A DNA stretch of 64,000 nucleotides. It comes from Linepithema humile (taxonomy: Eukaryota; Arthropoda; Insecta; Hymenoptera; Formicidae). A program made the position numbers and the translations under genes. The notes below the pieces were generated by a model, which was not told the DNA's origin, made no database searches, and saw only the letters and a list, made by a program, of their open reading frames with translations. Where the stretch lies: assembly GCF_040581485.1 (NCBI RefSeq), contig NC_090129.1, positions 30,780,764 through 30,844,763 on the forward strand, in the 5' to 3' direction. Shown piece by piece: positions 39,000 to 52,600 of this stretch (positions are counted from its first letter, which is position 1; the number at the start of each line of letters is the position of its first letter).

Positions 39000-40098
39000 T
39001 CATCACGGTAGCGCGTGTGGGTGTCTTCCAAGATCTGTCGATCGACCGCCGCAATCTTCGTAAATCGTTAGATTCGATTGATACTGAACTTGGACTGCAT
39101 CGAAAGATAAAATTCCGATTTCATGTGTGTATACGTGTGTTAGTGTGCGAGCGAAATCTCGATCGTCGATCGGCGAAATACTTCCTCGTTGGCGAAAGCC
39201 GCGACCGACCGCGACCGACCGGACGATCGATCGAACGTACGTACGCCAGCGCGCGTGAATCCAGCCGAACCCAGTGATCTCGTGACCTTGTGACACCGCC
39301 TGCGAGAGAAGAGGGGGAGGAGGGAGAGATGCACTCGCTGAGAGACTGAGAGCACCCGCCTCGCGGCCGTACGCCGATCTCGCCCCTGTGTCGCGCGGCG
39401 CGCGTCGGCTCCTCCCAGATCGCGAGAGGGCTGGCGAGAGGGATCGAGGCGGAAAGTAAGTCGCGCGGAGTGCGGCGAGTCGTCGTGCGAGAGCTGCGCT
39501 CCGACCGCTTCTTCGCGAGTTTCGCTTTCCGATCGGTGCCTACGCGGGATTTCGAAAATTGCGATCGACTCTTCAGCTCGTCGATCTTCCCGCAGTGCAT
39601 TTTCGAAATTTCCACATCGGTCGAATCGTTGGAAGAAGCCTAACAATCATCGACCGATCGCAAGGTGTCCCCGAAGATACAATCCTAAATCCCCTGTCGA
39701 TCCCGACGACGATTTCACAATCCCGGTGTTAAACCATCAATTTCTCCTTTGCGTTTCTCACGAGAAGATAAATCGGTGAATTCTTTCGATCGCTGTGCGA
39801 AGAATCTTCGGATTTGCAAACGAAATTCAGAACGATCGCCGATCGGGATCTTAAGCAGACAGCGGCCGATTCCACGCATAAATTACAATAGAAGCACCAT
39901 CCAAAATCTCAATATCAAAGTGATCGAATCAGAGAAAAAATCGAGAAAGGAAAATATCCTACGCCGATCGGTGGGGTCCTGCGAATCGCGCGGGGATCGG
40001 AGCGTGCACGGCACTGAGCTTCGGGTGGCAGTTGGAAGAGGGGGCCTCGTGTTTCCCACCCCCGGCTCGTGGAAAATCGAAGACGTGTCGAAACTACC
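39000..40098 (+). other. 5' leader of the proximal kcc isoform
   Basis: CpG-rich DNA runs continuously into the start codon at 40099. It contains a plausible small intron: donor GGAAA|GTAAGT at 39455/39456 and acceptor CTTCCCGCAG at 39595, 140 nt long. Several upstream ATGs open short frames, so translation of the main ORF may be modulated. Boundaries are inferred. Confidence 0.5.
39456..39595 (+). other. Possible 140-nt intron in the kcc leader
   Basis: A GTAAGT donor and TCTTCCCGCAG acceptor bracket the segment. The motifs match consensus but the DNA is untranslated, so no reading-frame check is possible. Confidence 0.35.
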
Positions 40099-40171
40099 AT
40101 GAGCGAGGGCACGCCGAAGTCGCAGACCAAGATCGTCGTGCCCGACGGTTCGCCAGCCCGTCCGCAAGCTG
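40099..40171 (+). CDS. kcc: kcc exon 1, proximal first coding exon
   Basis: ATG 40099 follows ACTACC, a favourable insect start context with A at -3. The 24 residues begin MSEGTPKSQTKIVVPDG and end in one base of a Gly codon at a GCTG|GTACGC donor. Phase 1 matches exon 2 exactly. The peptide is hydrophilic and cytoplasmic. It contains no obvious RFxV/I SPAK-docking motif. Confidence 0.85.
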
Positions 40172-43100
40172 GTACGCATAATCGCATGTTCTCCGACACC
40201 CCGTTAATTCCGTTTCGCTCCGCTTTCAGCCCGAGAGGTCTGAAGAGATTTCCGTGCGCGCGAAATAGCTAACTCGAAGCTTTCGTGTAATTGTTCATAA
40301 AAATGCAAATTTGAACAAGACGTCTGAACCATTCCTGTAAAAAACAGTTCCGTATTAAGTGACTTGCATTTAAAAAGAATTGTATTTGAGAAAAAAATAG
40401 CATTGAAAAAAGAAGAATTTTGCTACTTATAGAAAATAGAAAAATGGACCACGATAGAAGTGATAGGAAATTTCTATTTATAATATTTACTATAGATCTT
40501 TGAATATTTACAAAAGAATTAAATTTTATAACAAAAATGATTAAAAATTACGCAAGCTAATAAATGCTTGATGCCAATAAATTGCAATATTTCTATTTGA
40601 GAAAATATTCAGCAAGACACCGACAGTTTGGCGGGATAGTGTAGATCATATTTTCGTAGATTTAAACTTTGTGCAACTATATGCAAATTAATGACCGTTA
40701 CTTTGCGCCACGCTCGCGAAGTATGGGCGTTGGGGGAGGATCATAATTGCTCGCGACTTAAAGAGGAACTTTCTCCTTTTGTTGCACAAGCGAGAACGGT
40801 GAGGAGTGCCGCTCCCGTCTTATTCCGTCTCGTCGTTAATTGACTCAAGGTCACCCTTTTTTAGCCCGATACTAATTCAATTAAGCACAAGGCCGCGAGG
40901 TGAATCGATAGTGCACACGAGAGACAGAGAGAAGGCGCGTATATACGGCCACGGAGAGTATCTCCGTGTGTTTTTAATGCCGATAGCTCCCTATAGATCT
41001 CCGATTGTCCGACCTCTGCTAAAGCGAAGCTTCACACGCTTTCACATATTCCCTTTACTGCTATTGAGTGTCAATCTACGCGAGGAAGAGGGAGAGGCAG
41101 GAAGAGAGAGAAATAAGCGAACTTGCCATTCTATGTATAGTCGGCGTAGCGTAGAAAATTGAGACATTTTCTGTTTTACAGACAAGTTTACTTCTGCATT
41201 ACTTCTGCGAAGAACATTATATTACGCTAGATATAATAGTATATTTATTCAAACAGAAATGTTATACTTGTCTTTTGATAAATTTTATTTATCACGCAAG
41301 TTAAGAGAAGATTTACATTATACAATTGAGTTAAACATACAATTATTCTAAAAACTTTGGTTCATAAATAATATGCAAACGAAGAGCGTGGTTTTCTATT
41401 TATTTACTTATGAAATTTATGATACACTATTAATTCAAAAATTGACGTATCTCAAAGTAAACTTTCCCATCTAGTGAAACTTTTTAAATGCTATATCAAC
41501 GAAGACATAAAGAAATAACGACGATATCATAGTACAAAAATTATTTGTTTAAAAAAAACCTGTGTCTTAAATATTACAGAATAATATTTTGTGAAGTGAA
41601 TGTCATATCTAAAATTATTACATCGAGATGCATTGATTTTTTTTATCTGGAAAAAAATAATCGTAATCGTAAAAAATAAATCGGGATTAACGTCTGAATA
41701 TTCTGATTATGGAAGAATCGACTATAAATAGATCAAACATTTAGGACACTCTAAATCTTCGAATACGCTGGCAGAGGAAACTCCCATGTGGAAAATTTAG
41801 AACGCGGAAATATTAAGCCGTAATTTGGGTAATTTGGGAAATGGGGTAGACCTTTCTCATATTCCCATATCTGCTGATCTTTCTCGTACTATATTACACG
41901 AATCTTTTCTCTTTTATATCACCGCGCGAGATTTTACATAACCAACAGAGCCAGCTTCTGCGAATTAATTTTTTTATTAGGATTTAAAATATTTAGACTA
42001 ATCAAAACTTTACATGTTCGTTTTAAATTCAGGATTTATATTAAAGTAACTTGTTTTTATATTTTAGTTGGAAAACAGCTCTACATTCTATCATTAAATT
42101 GATATGTCCTAAGCATAAGATTAACATTGATGATAAAATTGCGAAAAATTAGCAAATTGAAAGCTACACTTCGCAAGGATTTGCAGATATCGGTGTTTTC
42201 AACAAAGAGCTTTAAAATTTTCACATTTTGCCTCGGGAAACCGATCGCTTACGCGCCTTAATGTAATTAAATGCGGGATGGTTGAATGCAGTCGTGAAAA
42301 CTGGCTTTGTTGGCGATCATACGGTGCCCTTTTCAGCACGCCCTCATTCCCAAAGCGGATGTCGCGACCCTCAGCAACAAACTTCGCTCCGGGCGAACGA
42401 GCGCTTTGCATACACGCATAAGGTACATCCGTGTGCATGCAAATGCACCGGGTGAGGCAGGTGGCGTCCTTTGATCAGCAGAACGTGAAGCATTGCTTCG
42501 AATGCTCGGTAGCGACGGCGGCGACGATCAAAGGTTAGAGTTCGTCTCGCGAGCGGGACATCCGAACGGTGTAAAGACTACGATTCGATCCCAATTGAAA
42601 GTCCGTTTTGCTGGAACGGTCTTCCAAAGAGACGCGGACGCCGAGACGTCATTATTGGCCTTCTTCAGCATGCCGTTGAATTTAAGAGAAATAAATCAGG
42701 TCTCCGTCGCTACGTAAGCAGATTCATTTTCTGAATTATAGAAATCCCAACAGTCAAGTCACGAAAATTGTGGAAAATGAAAGCCACTATTATCGTTTCA
42801 TGAAATCGTTTCACGTTGATGCTGAATAGCAAGATCATCCTCTAGAGATTTCTAAAATTGAGGGTGCAATCACGATCATATTTTTATATGATCCGTGCGC
42901 GAAACGACACGAAGAAAGTAAGAAATTAACGTTTAAATAAATGTTAGGAATAAACTATAATATTATCTTTTTATGACAATTTTATTTATTTAATTTATTA
43001 TAAATTGTTATATTATCAAAATTATTAAAAAATCGATTAATTAAGTTGTACAATGAAAATAACAGAAGTTTCCAAACTGGGAAAAATAATCTCCACAGTT

Positions 43101-46100
43101 GTGAACTTTTTCCTCTGCTGTTTTATATATATATGACACACGAGTATATAGTCTTCAACTTGAAATGTAGCTAAAAACTGTGAACGATCCGACGGAGTTC
43201 TTCAGTTGTGTCAGTTTCATGGTTCACGCCGTCGATTTGAAGTATTTTACCGAGAGGCACATTTCTGCGGCAAAATATATAGGATTTAAATAAAAACGAA
43301 CAACCGCAAACCGCGCAACACTGAAGTGCACATGATGGAGCAGAAAGCTATCAAAAACACACATTTGTTTACATCTCGTTACACGAGAGAGTCGTGCTCC
43401 AATTTCTATCTTCGATTCTGTATCCGTCAACGATCCCAGCAACGTGCTCGCAATCGAGTGACATTGAAAACTCTGTCATCGAACGGTTACAAATTGTTGC
43501 CACGGATAAAATAAAAGTACTCCAAGCCGTAAATGACGATATTTTTAGCGATGCAAATATAAAATTTTAGAAGGTCCATTTTATCTCGTGATAAGAGAGA
43601 TCACAACATTTCGGGACACGAGTTATTATGAGACCTCGATAAATTTGTCGCAATTATTTACACACAATCTTTGAGATTTGCCGTCGCTACGTCGTAATAT
43701 TGCTGACACTATTATAATAAATTTTTTATTATTTTTGCATGATTTTTTCTGATGCAAAAATTAATTTCTTACAATACGTTTTTTTTTTTTTTTTAATAGC
43801 AGCGTTTCTGTGAGAGAAAAATATTTTGCATATTGATTATCAATATATAGAATGGAATCGAAGATTGGATATTTATCGAATTAGCAAACAAATTGTGCAA
43901 GTTTAAATATTAAATTTCACTCTTAATAATGTTATTTATAAATTTTGTATGTCAATAACGTAACATTGCAAATATTACTGTTATTATCATACCGATATTC
44001 CGGAAAGATGCGCTTTGTGCCTTGTACCTTATTCGCTTGCGATTAAACTGATCGGATACTGTAGATACGGATTGACGTAAATCGTTTGCGGCGCGCCTGT
44101 ATGATTTACGCGTTTGTCTGTCCATTGACACGCCTACGTAATCATGATTGATTTGTCGAACGGCGCACAATGAAATTTATGCGTCGACCTCCTCTACTTA
44201 CGAGCAGCTGTGTAAACATACATGCCGCAAAATAGCAGGTAGGGAAGATAATACTATCATCGAGGCGATAGTATTATCAATTCTAGATCAATTTCCGAAG
44301 TGAAGCCGTGTTACATCGTTCGATGAAAAACGATGCTTTCGACGCGCGGCTTAAAAGTTAAAACAAAAATCCTCATTTCCGCGTCGTCTGCAGTTTTAGA
44401 AAATGTTCTTTATATTCAGAATACTTCCTTTATCTCTCGCAGACTGCAGAGACGTAGAGACATTTTTAATTTTTCTTTCAATTGTTTTCGATCGACTCCT
44501 CTTTCGCTTATACGTAAATGTCTCTGAGAGAAATATTTGGAGTAATTACAGTAATAGAGAGGAATATCATAGAGCATCTCTTCGCGGGAGTAAAGTAATT
44601 AAATTAAGATTCACCTGGAATTACTTCCCAAGACAAATTTCATTTCCAAATGAATCCGAAGTCTCTGGAAACACGTCAGAATTGATCTTGCCGGCATCAC
44701 GAATCCCAGTTCCGGGAAAATGGAAGTGACCGTGGTTTACGGGCGTTCCTTGCTAGGACAAGCGACCACTCATGTATGTCCAGCGGTTTCTGGGTCTTGT
44801 TGACACATAGTTTCCCGATTGATGCGAGGTGCAGCATCAGATCGGATGCTGCGGCGTCGGCGTCGGTGTGGTCATGCATCGGGAAATTACATCGGCATAG
44901 CGCCGGTGCGCTGAAGCGAACGGTTGCGCTTCCGCGCGAAATTCACGCTCCGCTCGTTCGTAATTGCCGATTATTTAAATTTTATTGGATTTCCATCTCT
45001 GTCTTTCTTTCGGCCATCATTTTCGTTTCGACAAATATCAAAAATAGAAGCGTCCGCATCCGTGATTGTCTTCGATAATTGCTGCGAGCTCGCAGGATAA
45101 AGAATTTCAATGTAATTTCAAAAGTTGTAATTTTCCTTAACTCATTAAAGAGCAGTATTTGAATATCTAAAGCTGTGAAAGTTTCTCTATGTATTAACGC
45201 TGAACGCGGAAAATTAAGAGAACCGAGGCTAAATCTAATTACTACTAAGTAGCAATACAAGAAAAGGCGGAAAGTAAGAGCTTTAACGGTGTTATCACCT
45301 AGATTCCTTTGTTCCTAAAATCACAGAGAACTTAATCCGGATAATTTAGCCTTAGATACAAACATGAATGTCTATGGGTTAATTTAATCTGTCGTTGGCT
45401 TTGCGATTTACGAGCCAACCAAAACCAGGGCGAGATAAGCGACGCATAAAGATAGTCGCAAGTTCTGCCGACAGTTAATCATCTTATTGTTTGTACAATG
45501 GTGTATTACTTGTTTGTTCGTCAAAATTAAACATTGTTAATTAGTGTGTAACTTCAGACTTTAATTACTACAGACAAAGGAATTAAATATTATTTGAAAC
45601 CGGCAAAAAAATTTACAAAAGGGAGTAGTAAAAAATTCTCTTTTTTGCAAAATTTAAAAAACAAAAAAGAGTGTGATTAAAATATTTCAATATTTTATTT
45701 TTACTTTATGATATTTTATCGTTATTATTTAGACGTTGTTGCTGCACAATAATTGATATAAAGTTAAAGCTGGCTACAATTTATGAATGTGTTATTCCAT
45801 CTGAATTGGAGACGCAATGGCTTCGGTGTAATAATATATAAGTTTATGGTCGATGCATCTTACCGCGGAGCGCACGCGACACGTGTTAAAACGCGCAGTG
45901 TCGCAATATATACGAGCGGATACACACGTGCCATCGGAACGTAAATCAATCGGCGGGCAATAATCGCCAGCCGCCGCCCACTCGATAAAGTGCCGTATCG
46001 CGCTGTAATTGCTATAAGTTTGAAATATGAAATTCAATTCGGCCGCCGCCGTCGCCGCCTCCGCCGTAAGGCGTCCACGTCTGTTTAACTTTATTTACGA

Positions 46101-49100
46101 GTGTCGCGGGAAATAAAATTTATGAAATCGAAACGTGACTGAACGTACGCTCGTAATTCCATGGAGGCTTTTCCGTGTCGCGCAAAATTTTTCATGAAAA
46201 ATGGAGATGTGCGTGTAAAAGTTGAGGTGTTTGTGGTCTTTTGTGGAGCCGCCTTCCGAGTTGGAGATTATTTTTTCTTTTCTTCCTTTTGAATTATAAA
46301 ATATAAATATAAATGTAAATATTCGCAGCTGCTCCAATTTACCTAATTGACAATTTTATGAAAGGTAATATTTTTATATTTTATTAAAGCTCACGAAAAA
46401 GCATAGAATAAATTAGCGAAAGGTGAATGACGCTCTCGGAATATCTAACGAACACAATTATGCGGATTCACAAGTATCGAGAGAATACCGTTTCTCGGAA
46501 AGAAGTTACACAATATGTCGTCTTTAATTAACGTTGCTAGTTAAAATTCTCGATGTTCATTAGCCTGATTTCCCTCGTTTGGAGTGTCTAGTTCGATTCG
46601 ATCTTGCTCATTGATGCATGCGTAATTACGTGCCAGTTCAGTTGTTGGCGATGAACATTGAATCTCCGCTTGCAGATCATTTTATATGCGAAGAAAATAT
46701 CTCTTTCATGAGAATTCAGAGACACAAGATTTCATTTAATACGAAGCGAACTGATATAACTATTCGAAAAATATATCATAAAAATATATCACGCGTTATT
46801 GTGTATACAGACATCACACAGCTTTGAAAGCAGTTGATGGAAATAATCGAATGAATAAATGCACAGCCTTGTGCACTTTCCTTTTAGATAAAGTGCAACG
46901 TCGTGTATAAGAGAGACGAGATAATGCCGGTATTTTATGGTATTTTAATGGAAATACGATAACATCGATACGGGGTATTTTCCGAGATAAAAGACACGCG
47001 ATCTAGTGTATTATTTTACGTAGAAGAACGATCCTATCACACCGGCGACGTAAACCGATCTGTCTTTACCAGACACCGTCGTCTCGTCGGTGCTTCCGAG
47101 CCGTTAATTTTCACAGCGAGCGCAAAGAGCGAATCGCAGTTTCGATCTGCGTCGCGATGCATCATTTTGAGATCGATTACAAAGCCAGTAAAGCAATCTC
47201 TTTATTAGAAAAGTTATGTTATTATTAGGAAAGTTGCGTTAGGAAAATAAAATTAGTATACTCTTGAAGAATATTTAATCAATATTTAATATGTACTACG
47301 TCGTGATAAAGAAATTAATTAATTTTTATTAAAATTGATTAAATTCTTAATTGTTTAAAAATTTCACATTTATAATAGAAATAATATTCCGCACCCTCCA
47401 CAAGACAAGCGACACAAAAATATAAAATTCTTCAGGAGAAACAAAAGAAAATTGCGTTAATAATAACGTTTTCTATTAATAATATTATGGATAAATTTTC
47501 ATCTCAAATTCTGTCGTAAATTAATTTAAATCGTTTGAAGCAAGCTTGATTTTACGGAAAATAATTTTACTTGTCTATGCTTGGTTAAACAATTTAATTA
47601 ATTTTAAATAAACAATTTTAATAATTAATTTTTAAATGAATTATTTTAAACAATATTAAACATAGCGGAAAGTATTTGAATTCAACTTGTATCATTTTTC
47701 CTGAGTGAAAACCGATGTATTTAGAATACAATCCGCACATAATACGAAATTCAAAAAAATTTCGACTTGTGTGCACTTTTCTTGCGGGGATGCGATGTGT
47801 CAAATCACGTCATATTACAATTAAATTATCAATTATTAATTTTATAAATAAATAGCAACTTTATTTGATAAAAAATCTCTATATTACGATATCATATGTG
47901 TGTCAACCATCACAAAAACACTGAAGAAATCACAATAAAATTTTTGAACGTTACTATTAATGTGAAAATATATATAGAAAAGCAGAAATATTGTAAGTTA
48001 TATAAAGATCATGTTGTGTTTGAAGGATTACATTGTGCGAAGGGGATAAATCACAAACGAATGAAGAACACGGTCTTATATAATGCAACCGCCAGTTGAG
48101 CAACTCTTTGAGAATGATGATCGTCTTGTGTCGGGACTGCATTCGACGTTGCCGAACAATTGAAGTCCGGTTCTCGTTAATTCCCGTCACGAGATTGGTC
48201 CAAAACCTGCCAGCGTTTGGGAAATGCCGCGCGTGCGAGTACAAAGCACAGTTTCTATTTTCTCGGCACGATACTCGCGTCCCGCTCCAGTTGCTTATGC
48301 CGCTTTCTTACCGAGCTATATCTTTCTCCTCTCACCACGAGCTGCTCCACTTTTGCGACTGTTAAGTATCACCATTTTCCGCGTCTATCCCTACAGTTAT
48401 TAACCTATTTGCTGCAAAGTTCCAACGTTTAGAAGTCAAATATTCGCGAGACTTTTTATTAACGTTCTGTATATTTCAAATTTGTATTAAAATTTTTAAT
48501 TTTTAAATTTGTATTAAAATATCCAACGAAATTTCACGAAAAATCTGTTATTAATCCTTTACATATTTTTTTTAATAAAAAGATTTGTCTTGTTGAAAAG
48601 GTCAGTTGTTAATTAGTTGCTGTCAGTTTTGGGAACTTGTTAAAGAATATGATTAAGATTATGATTGTGTTAGTCAGATTCTGACATAAAGTACCGAGAT
48701 TCTAATTGGAACATGCGATGTTCTTTTATTGGCGTTTCATAAATTTTTTGCTACACAGAAAATTTTCATAAAGCGGTTTGCAAGACTTATAAATCGACGA
48801 TAATGGGTTATCAAACGAGAAGTCTGATATTGACAATTGGAAGGTTTATAGTCTTCCGGGTTTTACGGTTCATCGTTTGTTCGCGCGGTCTGCAAGTTAC
48901 AGCCCCATCAATGACGTATTACGATTATCATTATCCAGCAGAGGAGGATCGGCTCGCGCTTACGACCGCATTGTAGAACATTACATTATGGTTCGTGCAA
49001 TTCTTACTCTGTTTGTCCTCAATTATCAGAATCGATTATAGGAATAATCGGACGCTTAATTCGACATCTATCCTCTCACGCCCGTGTTACACGGGCGCTT

Positions 49101-49596
49101 GTACGAGCGTGACGCATAGAGGCGTGTAAATGACACACTCGGTCATAATTATTCGCTCGTGTAAACGCGGGTGCGGATCCGGAAAACATAGCGTATAATC
49201 GGAAAATATTTGACACATCTCATGCACATCTGTGCGGAATTATTACACAGATAACGACAACATTTCCAACGTTGAACAAGCCCCGATATTTTCCAAGATA
49301 CGGGGAGTTGAATAGAATTTTATACGGTCATTGTGATGTAGTTTGTAGGATCTGTTCTCCCGTGATAGATGATAAAACTCTCTCGTGTAGGATATCGTAT
49401 ATAAGAACCTTCAGGAAATATTCCCGAAAGAGAACTCCATTTTTCGTGACAGGACTATCGCGACTTTCGCTCGTGATGGCGCGCAGCATCCGTCAAAGAA
49501 ATGCAGTTCGATTGAAGACACGTGTGCTTATTCGCGATATATTTCTCCTTATCGCGTTTGCCCGTGGAAAAACGACGTTTTTCTCGTTTCTTCATT

Positions 49597-49637
<41 letters not shown>

Positions 49638-52600
49638 CGTTCTCCCGCTTTGACTATCGTACCGGAAAATCCTTTAACGTCAAAGTACCACGCGCGTTCC
49701 GAACTTCTTTTTTATCAAACCAACCAACTTTTTTTTATCATGCAAAGGTTGCTCGTAATAATTAAAAATTAATGCAGCCACGCATTAAACTTTATGTTCC
49801 CGTCTCTCTTGCGAATAAAAGAAATTTCCCATTTTATTCCCGTGCGGATAAAAAGCTCTTAAGTAGGTTAAAGAACGGCGTATGCGGAATTAATCCGATT
49901 TCAAGTATCAACATTGTATATGCATATCGTCGACGCTTATTCCTTTCACTTTTCACGAATTTCAATATGAATTTCGCGTTGCCGCACGCGTAAAACACAT
50001 TCGTGCAAAAAGGCTTTCTCTACTACTAACTTTTTGAAATATTGAGATTCGATTCCGATATATATATCGGATAACGATATGGAGCCTTAATATATCATTC
50101 CCGTATTAATATCGACATTTGAATGGCCTAGGTGCCAGAACCGCAATTTCCAATATTCCATTTTAAATAACGAAAATGCGAGATTTTTCGGCTCCCACTC
50201 GCTCAAGTGCCAAAAATATTAGGTAGTGTGGATATTAGGCAATTTTTAAAAAAATTTTTAAAAGATAAATTGAAATAAATTGGAATGTTAGAAATTAAAT
50301 TCAGGCGATTGCTCGTCGGTCGGTCGGTCGTCTATTTTTCCTCTCGATGCTCGTTTCCGGCACTGCGACGCGCCGTGCCTTTATAAAGAGGCAAACCGTG
50401 AAAACGATTCGCGGCATTCCGCGCGCGTCGAAATCTCTCTTGTCTCTCGATCACGTCGCTCTCGCGGGGAATGGATTCCGGAGATCACTGGACCGCGCGG
50501 TGAGAGAGTCTGACAGCTGCCGCTGCCGGCGGCGGAATTATCCTGAGAATCGTTATGCGGCGCGGAATTTGTGAACAAAATGCGGTTTCCTGCGACGTCG
50601 TAAACCCAACATCGTGGGCGGAGGAAGTAGGCGAGAAAGGATGATGGAAAGTTCGCGGTCCACGAAGGCCCGTGATGAAGAGATCAACGTGACGCGGCGG
50701 TAGACAACAGCCGAGAGGCATACCGACAACAGTCGAGACACACAGGCTCCCGACTTTTCCCCTCGGATGCGTCCTGTGCATTGTATTATCTGCTTCCCTG
50801 CCGCATCTACTATATCTACTTGTCTTTACACGCGCGCGGAAAAGCCTTGGCATTGCATTCGCACGCGAAACTGTCGACCTACTTCGCGCCGTCGCCGTTG
50901 CTCGTCCTTCTACCGTCTCTACATTTTTCCGTTACATTGCACCGCCGATAAAACTAGCGGAAATCACGCGGGATAAAGTGAGATAATTCAGATCACGGAT
51001 GGGACAATGCGTTTCTAATGATAAATTTGTTCGACGATAAAGCCGCTGTGAAATCGTTAAAGGCGACGATTATTCCCTTTAATGGTCGTTAACAAGTGGC
51101 ATTCAACTTTTATCGTCCTTTTATAATTTCTGTTTTTTTTTTTTTTTTTTTTTGTTACATTACGTCGCTGATTCTTTCAGTATAAATAGCGAATCTCTAG
51201 TGTTAAATAAAATATGACAATTAAGATTGTAGATGGAATAATCGTTTCTTCTAATGATAAAATTATTTTATTGAATAGAGTAATTACAAGTTAAGAAAAA
51301 CGAGCGCTTATTTGAAGGACTTTAATAATATTTAATTACTTTTATTTTAATTAAATAGTTTAATTTTATTTTAACTTTAACTTTAAATATTTATATGATG
51401 GCCAGTTGAATGTTAAACTTTATAGCAAAACGAGTATAAAAATGCTAATAAAATGAAATAAATTTAATGAAATTTTATTAGTGAATAATTGCATTACTAA
51501 TTATCTGAAATTTTATTTACGTTTATCCTTAAGTTTGCTATATAATTCACAATAGATTTTGAAATAAAGATATTTATGTGATAAAAACGTTTAAAGAGTC
51601 AGAGTACACGAAAATATATTATTGATATATATTTTTTGTATATTTATGTAATATGATTTTTTAAATGTTTTTTTTTGTATTACACAGCACATAAATTTAT
51701 AGAAGTAATCGATTTCGTTCGCAAATTATTGATTGTCTAAAGTGAGTTTAATGGAGTTACACTTTTGATACAGGTAAGATTGTAATCATACTAAGTAATT
51801 CAATTTCTCAGCCATTAGGCGCGCGCGTCTGCGCTATAAATATATTTCTATGCATCTATATTTCCGACGTCGAGATATAGGTATGTGAAATATTGAACGG
51901 CAGATTTCACAGAATTATCACTTAATTCGCAGAAGCAACGGACGATCCATATATCGGTAAAACTGCGGGCTATAAATACGTCGTCCGAGAGCTATTGTCT
52001 TGTTTACGTTCGTCGCACGCGTAATGTCCGTCGCGTAATCCGGCGGCGTTATTCGTACGATGCAATTTATTCGCCATGTGGGAAGATTACGAGCGAAATT
52101 TGCGGCTCCAATATGTCGCACTAAAGCTTCTTAAGTAGACAAGGACAAGAAGAGTCTTTTCTCATGATTACCAAGTAGCGCACCCGCCTCCGTCTCGTCG
52201 ATGACATAAGAATGGTTGCATAATCCGCTTCGCACCATGCTCTCAACCTTTTTTCGTCCACTCTTTCAGCTTCGTCCTGATGATCATCCTTTCACATTTT
52301 TACATTAACGAGCAAGCACATAGTTTGCTTAAATTTCATACATTAAATCTTATTGATGTGCATTAAATTCTTCATGTATAAAAGGAAGATTTATATTTTT
52401 GTTTGTTACGAAATTTGCAAGATACCTTTTATATGCTCTTTTAGTAACTTTCTAATATTTTAATAATTGTATTTTAATTATAAAATTATTATTCTGAAAG
52501 AAATATATTTCACTAGATTTTATTCGCAGTTGAAAATATTCGCGACAATCTCTCATTTTTATGACTCATAAATCGAATATACAGACACACAATTTTCTTT

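Noticed and set aside
42493..42717. 74-codon frame ending near a GTAAGC donor-like site
   Set aside because: Considered as another kcc first exon, but the peptide is not recognisable and the frame lies in a CpG island with an opposite-strand frame next to it.
49272..49772. 166-codon plus-strand frame
   Set aside because: It depends on a CT microsatellite for a Ser-Leu run and otherwise lacks coding features.
50485..50853. Minus-strand 122-codon frame in intron 1
   Set aside because: GC-rich island with several overlapping frames and no motif or splice context.
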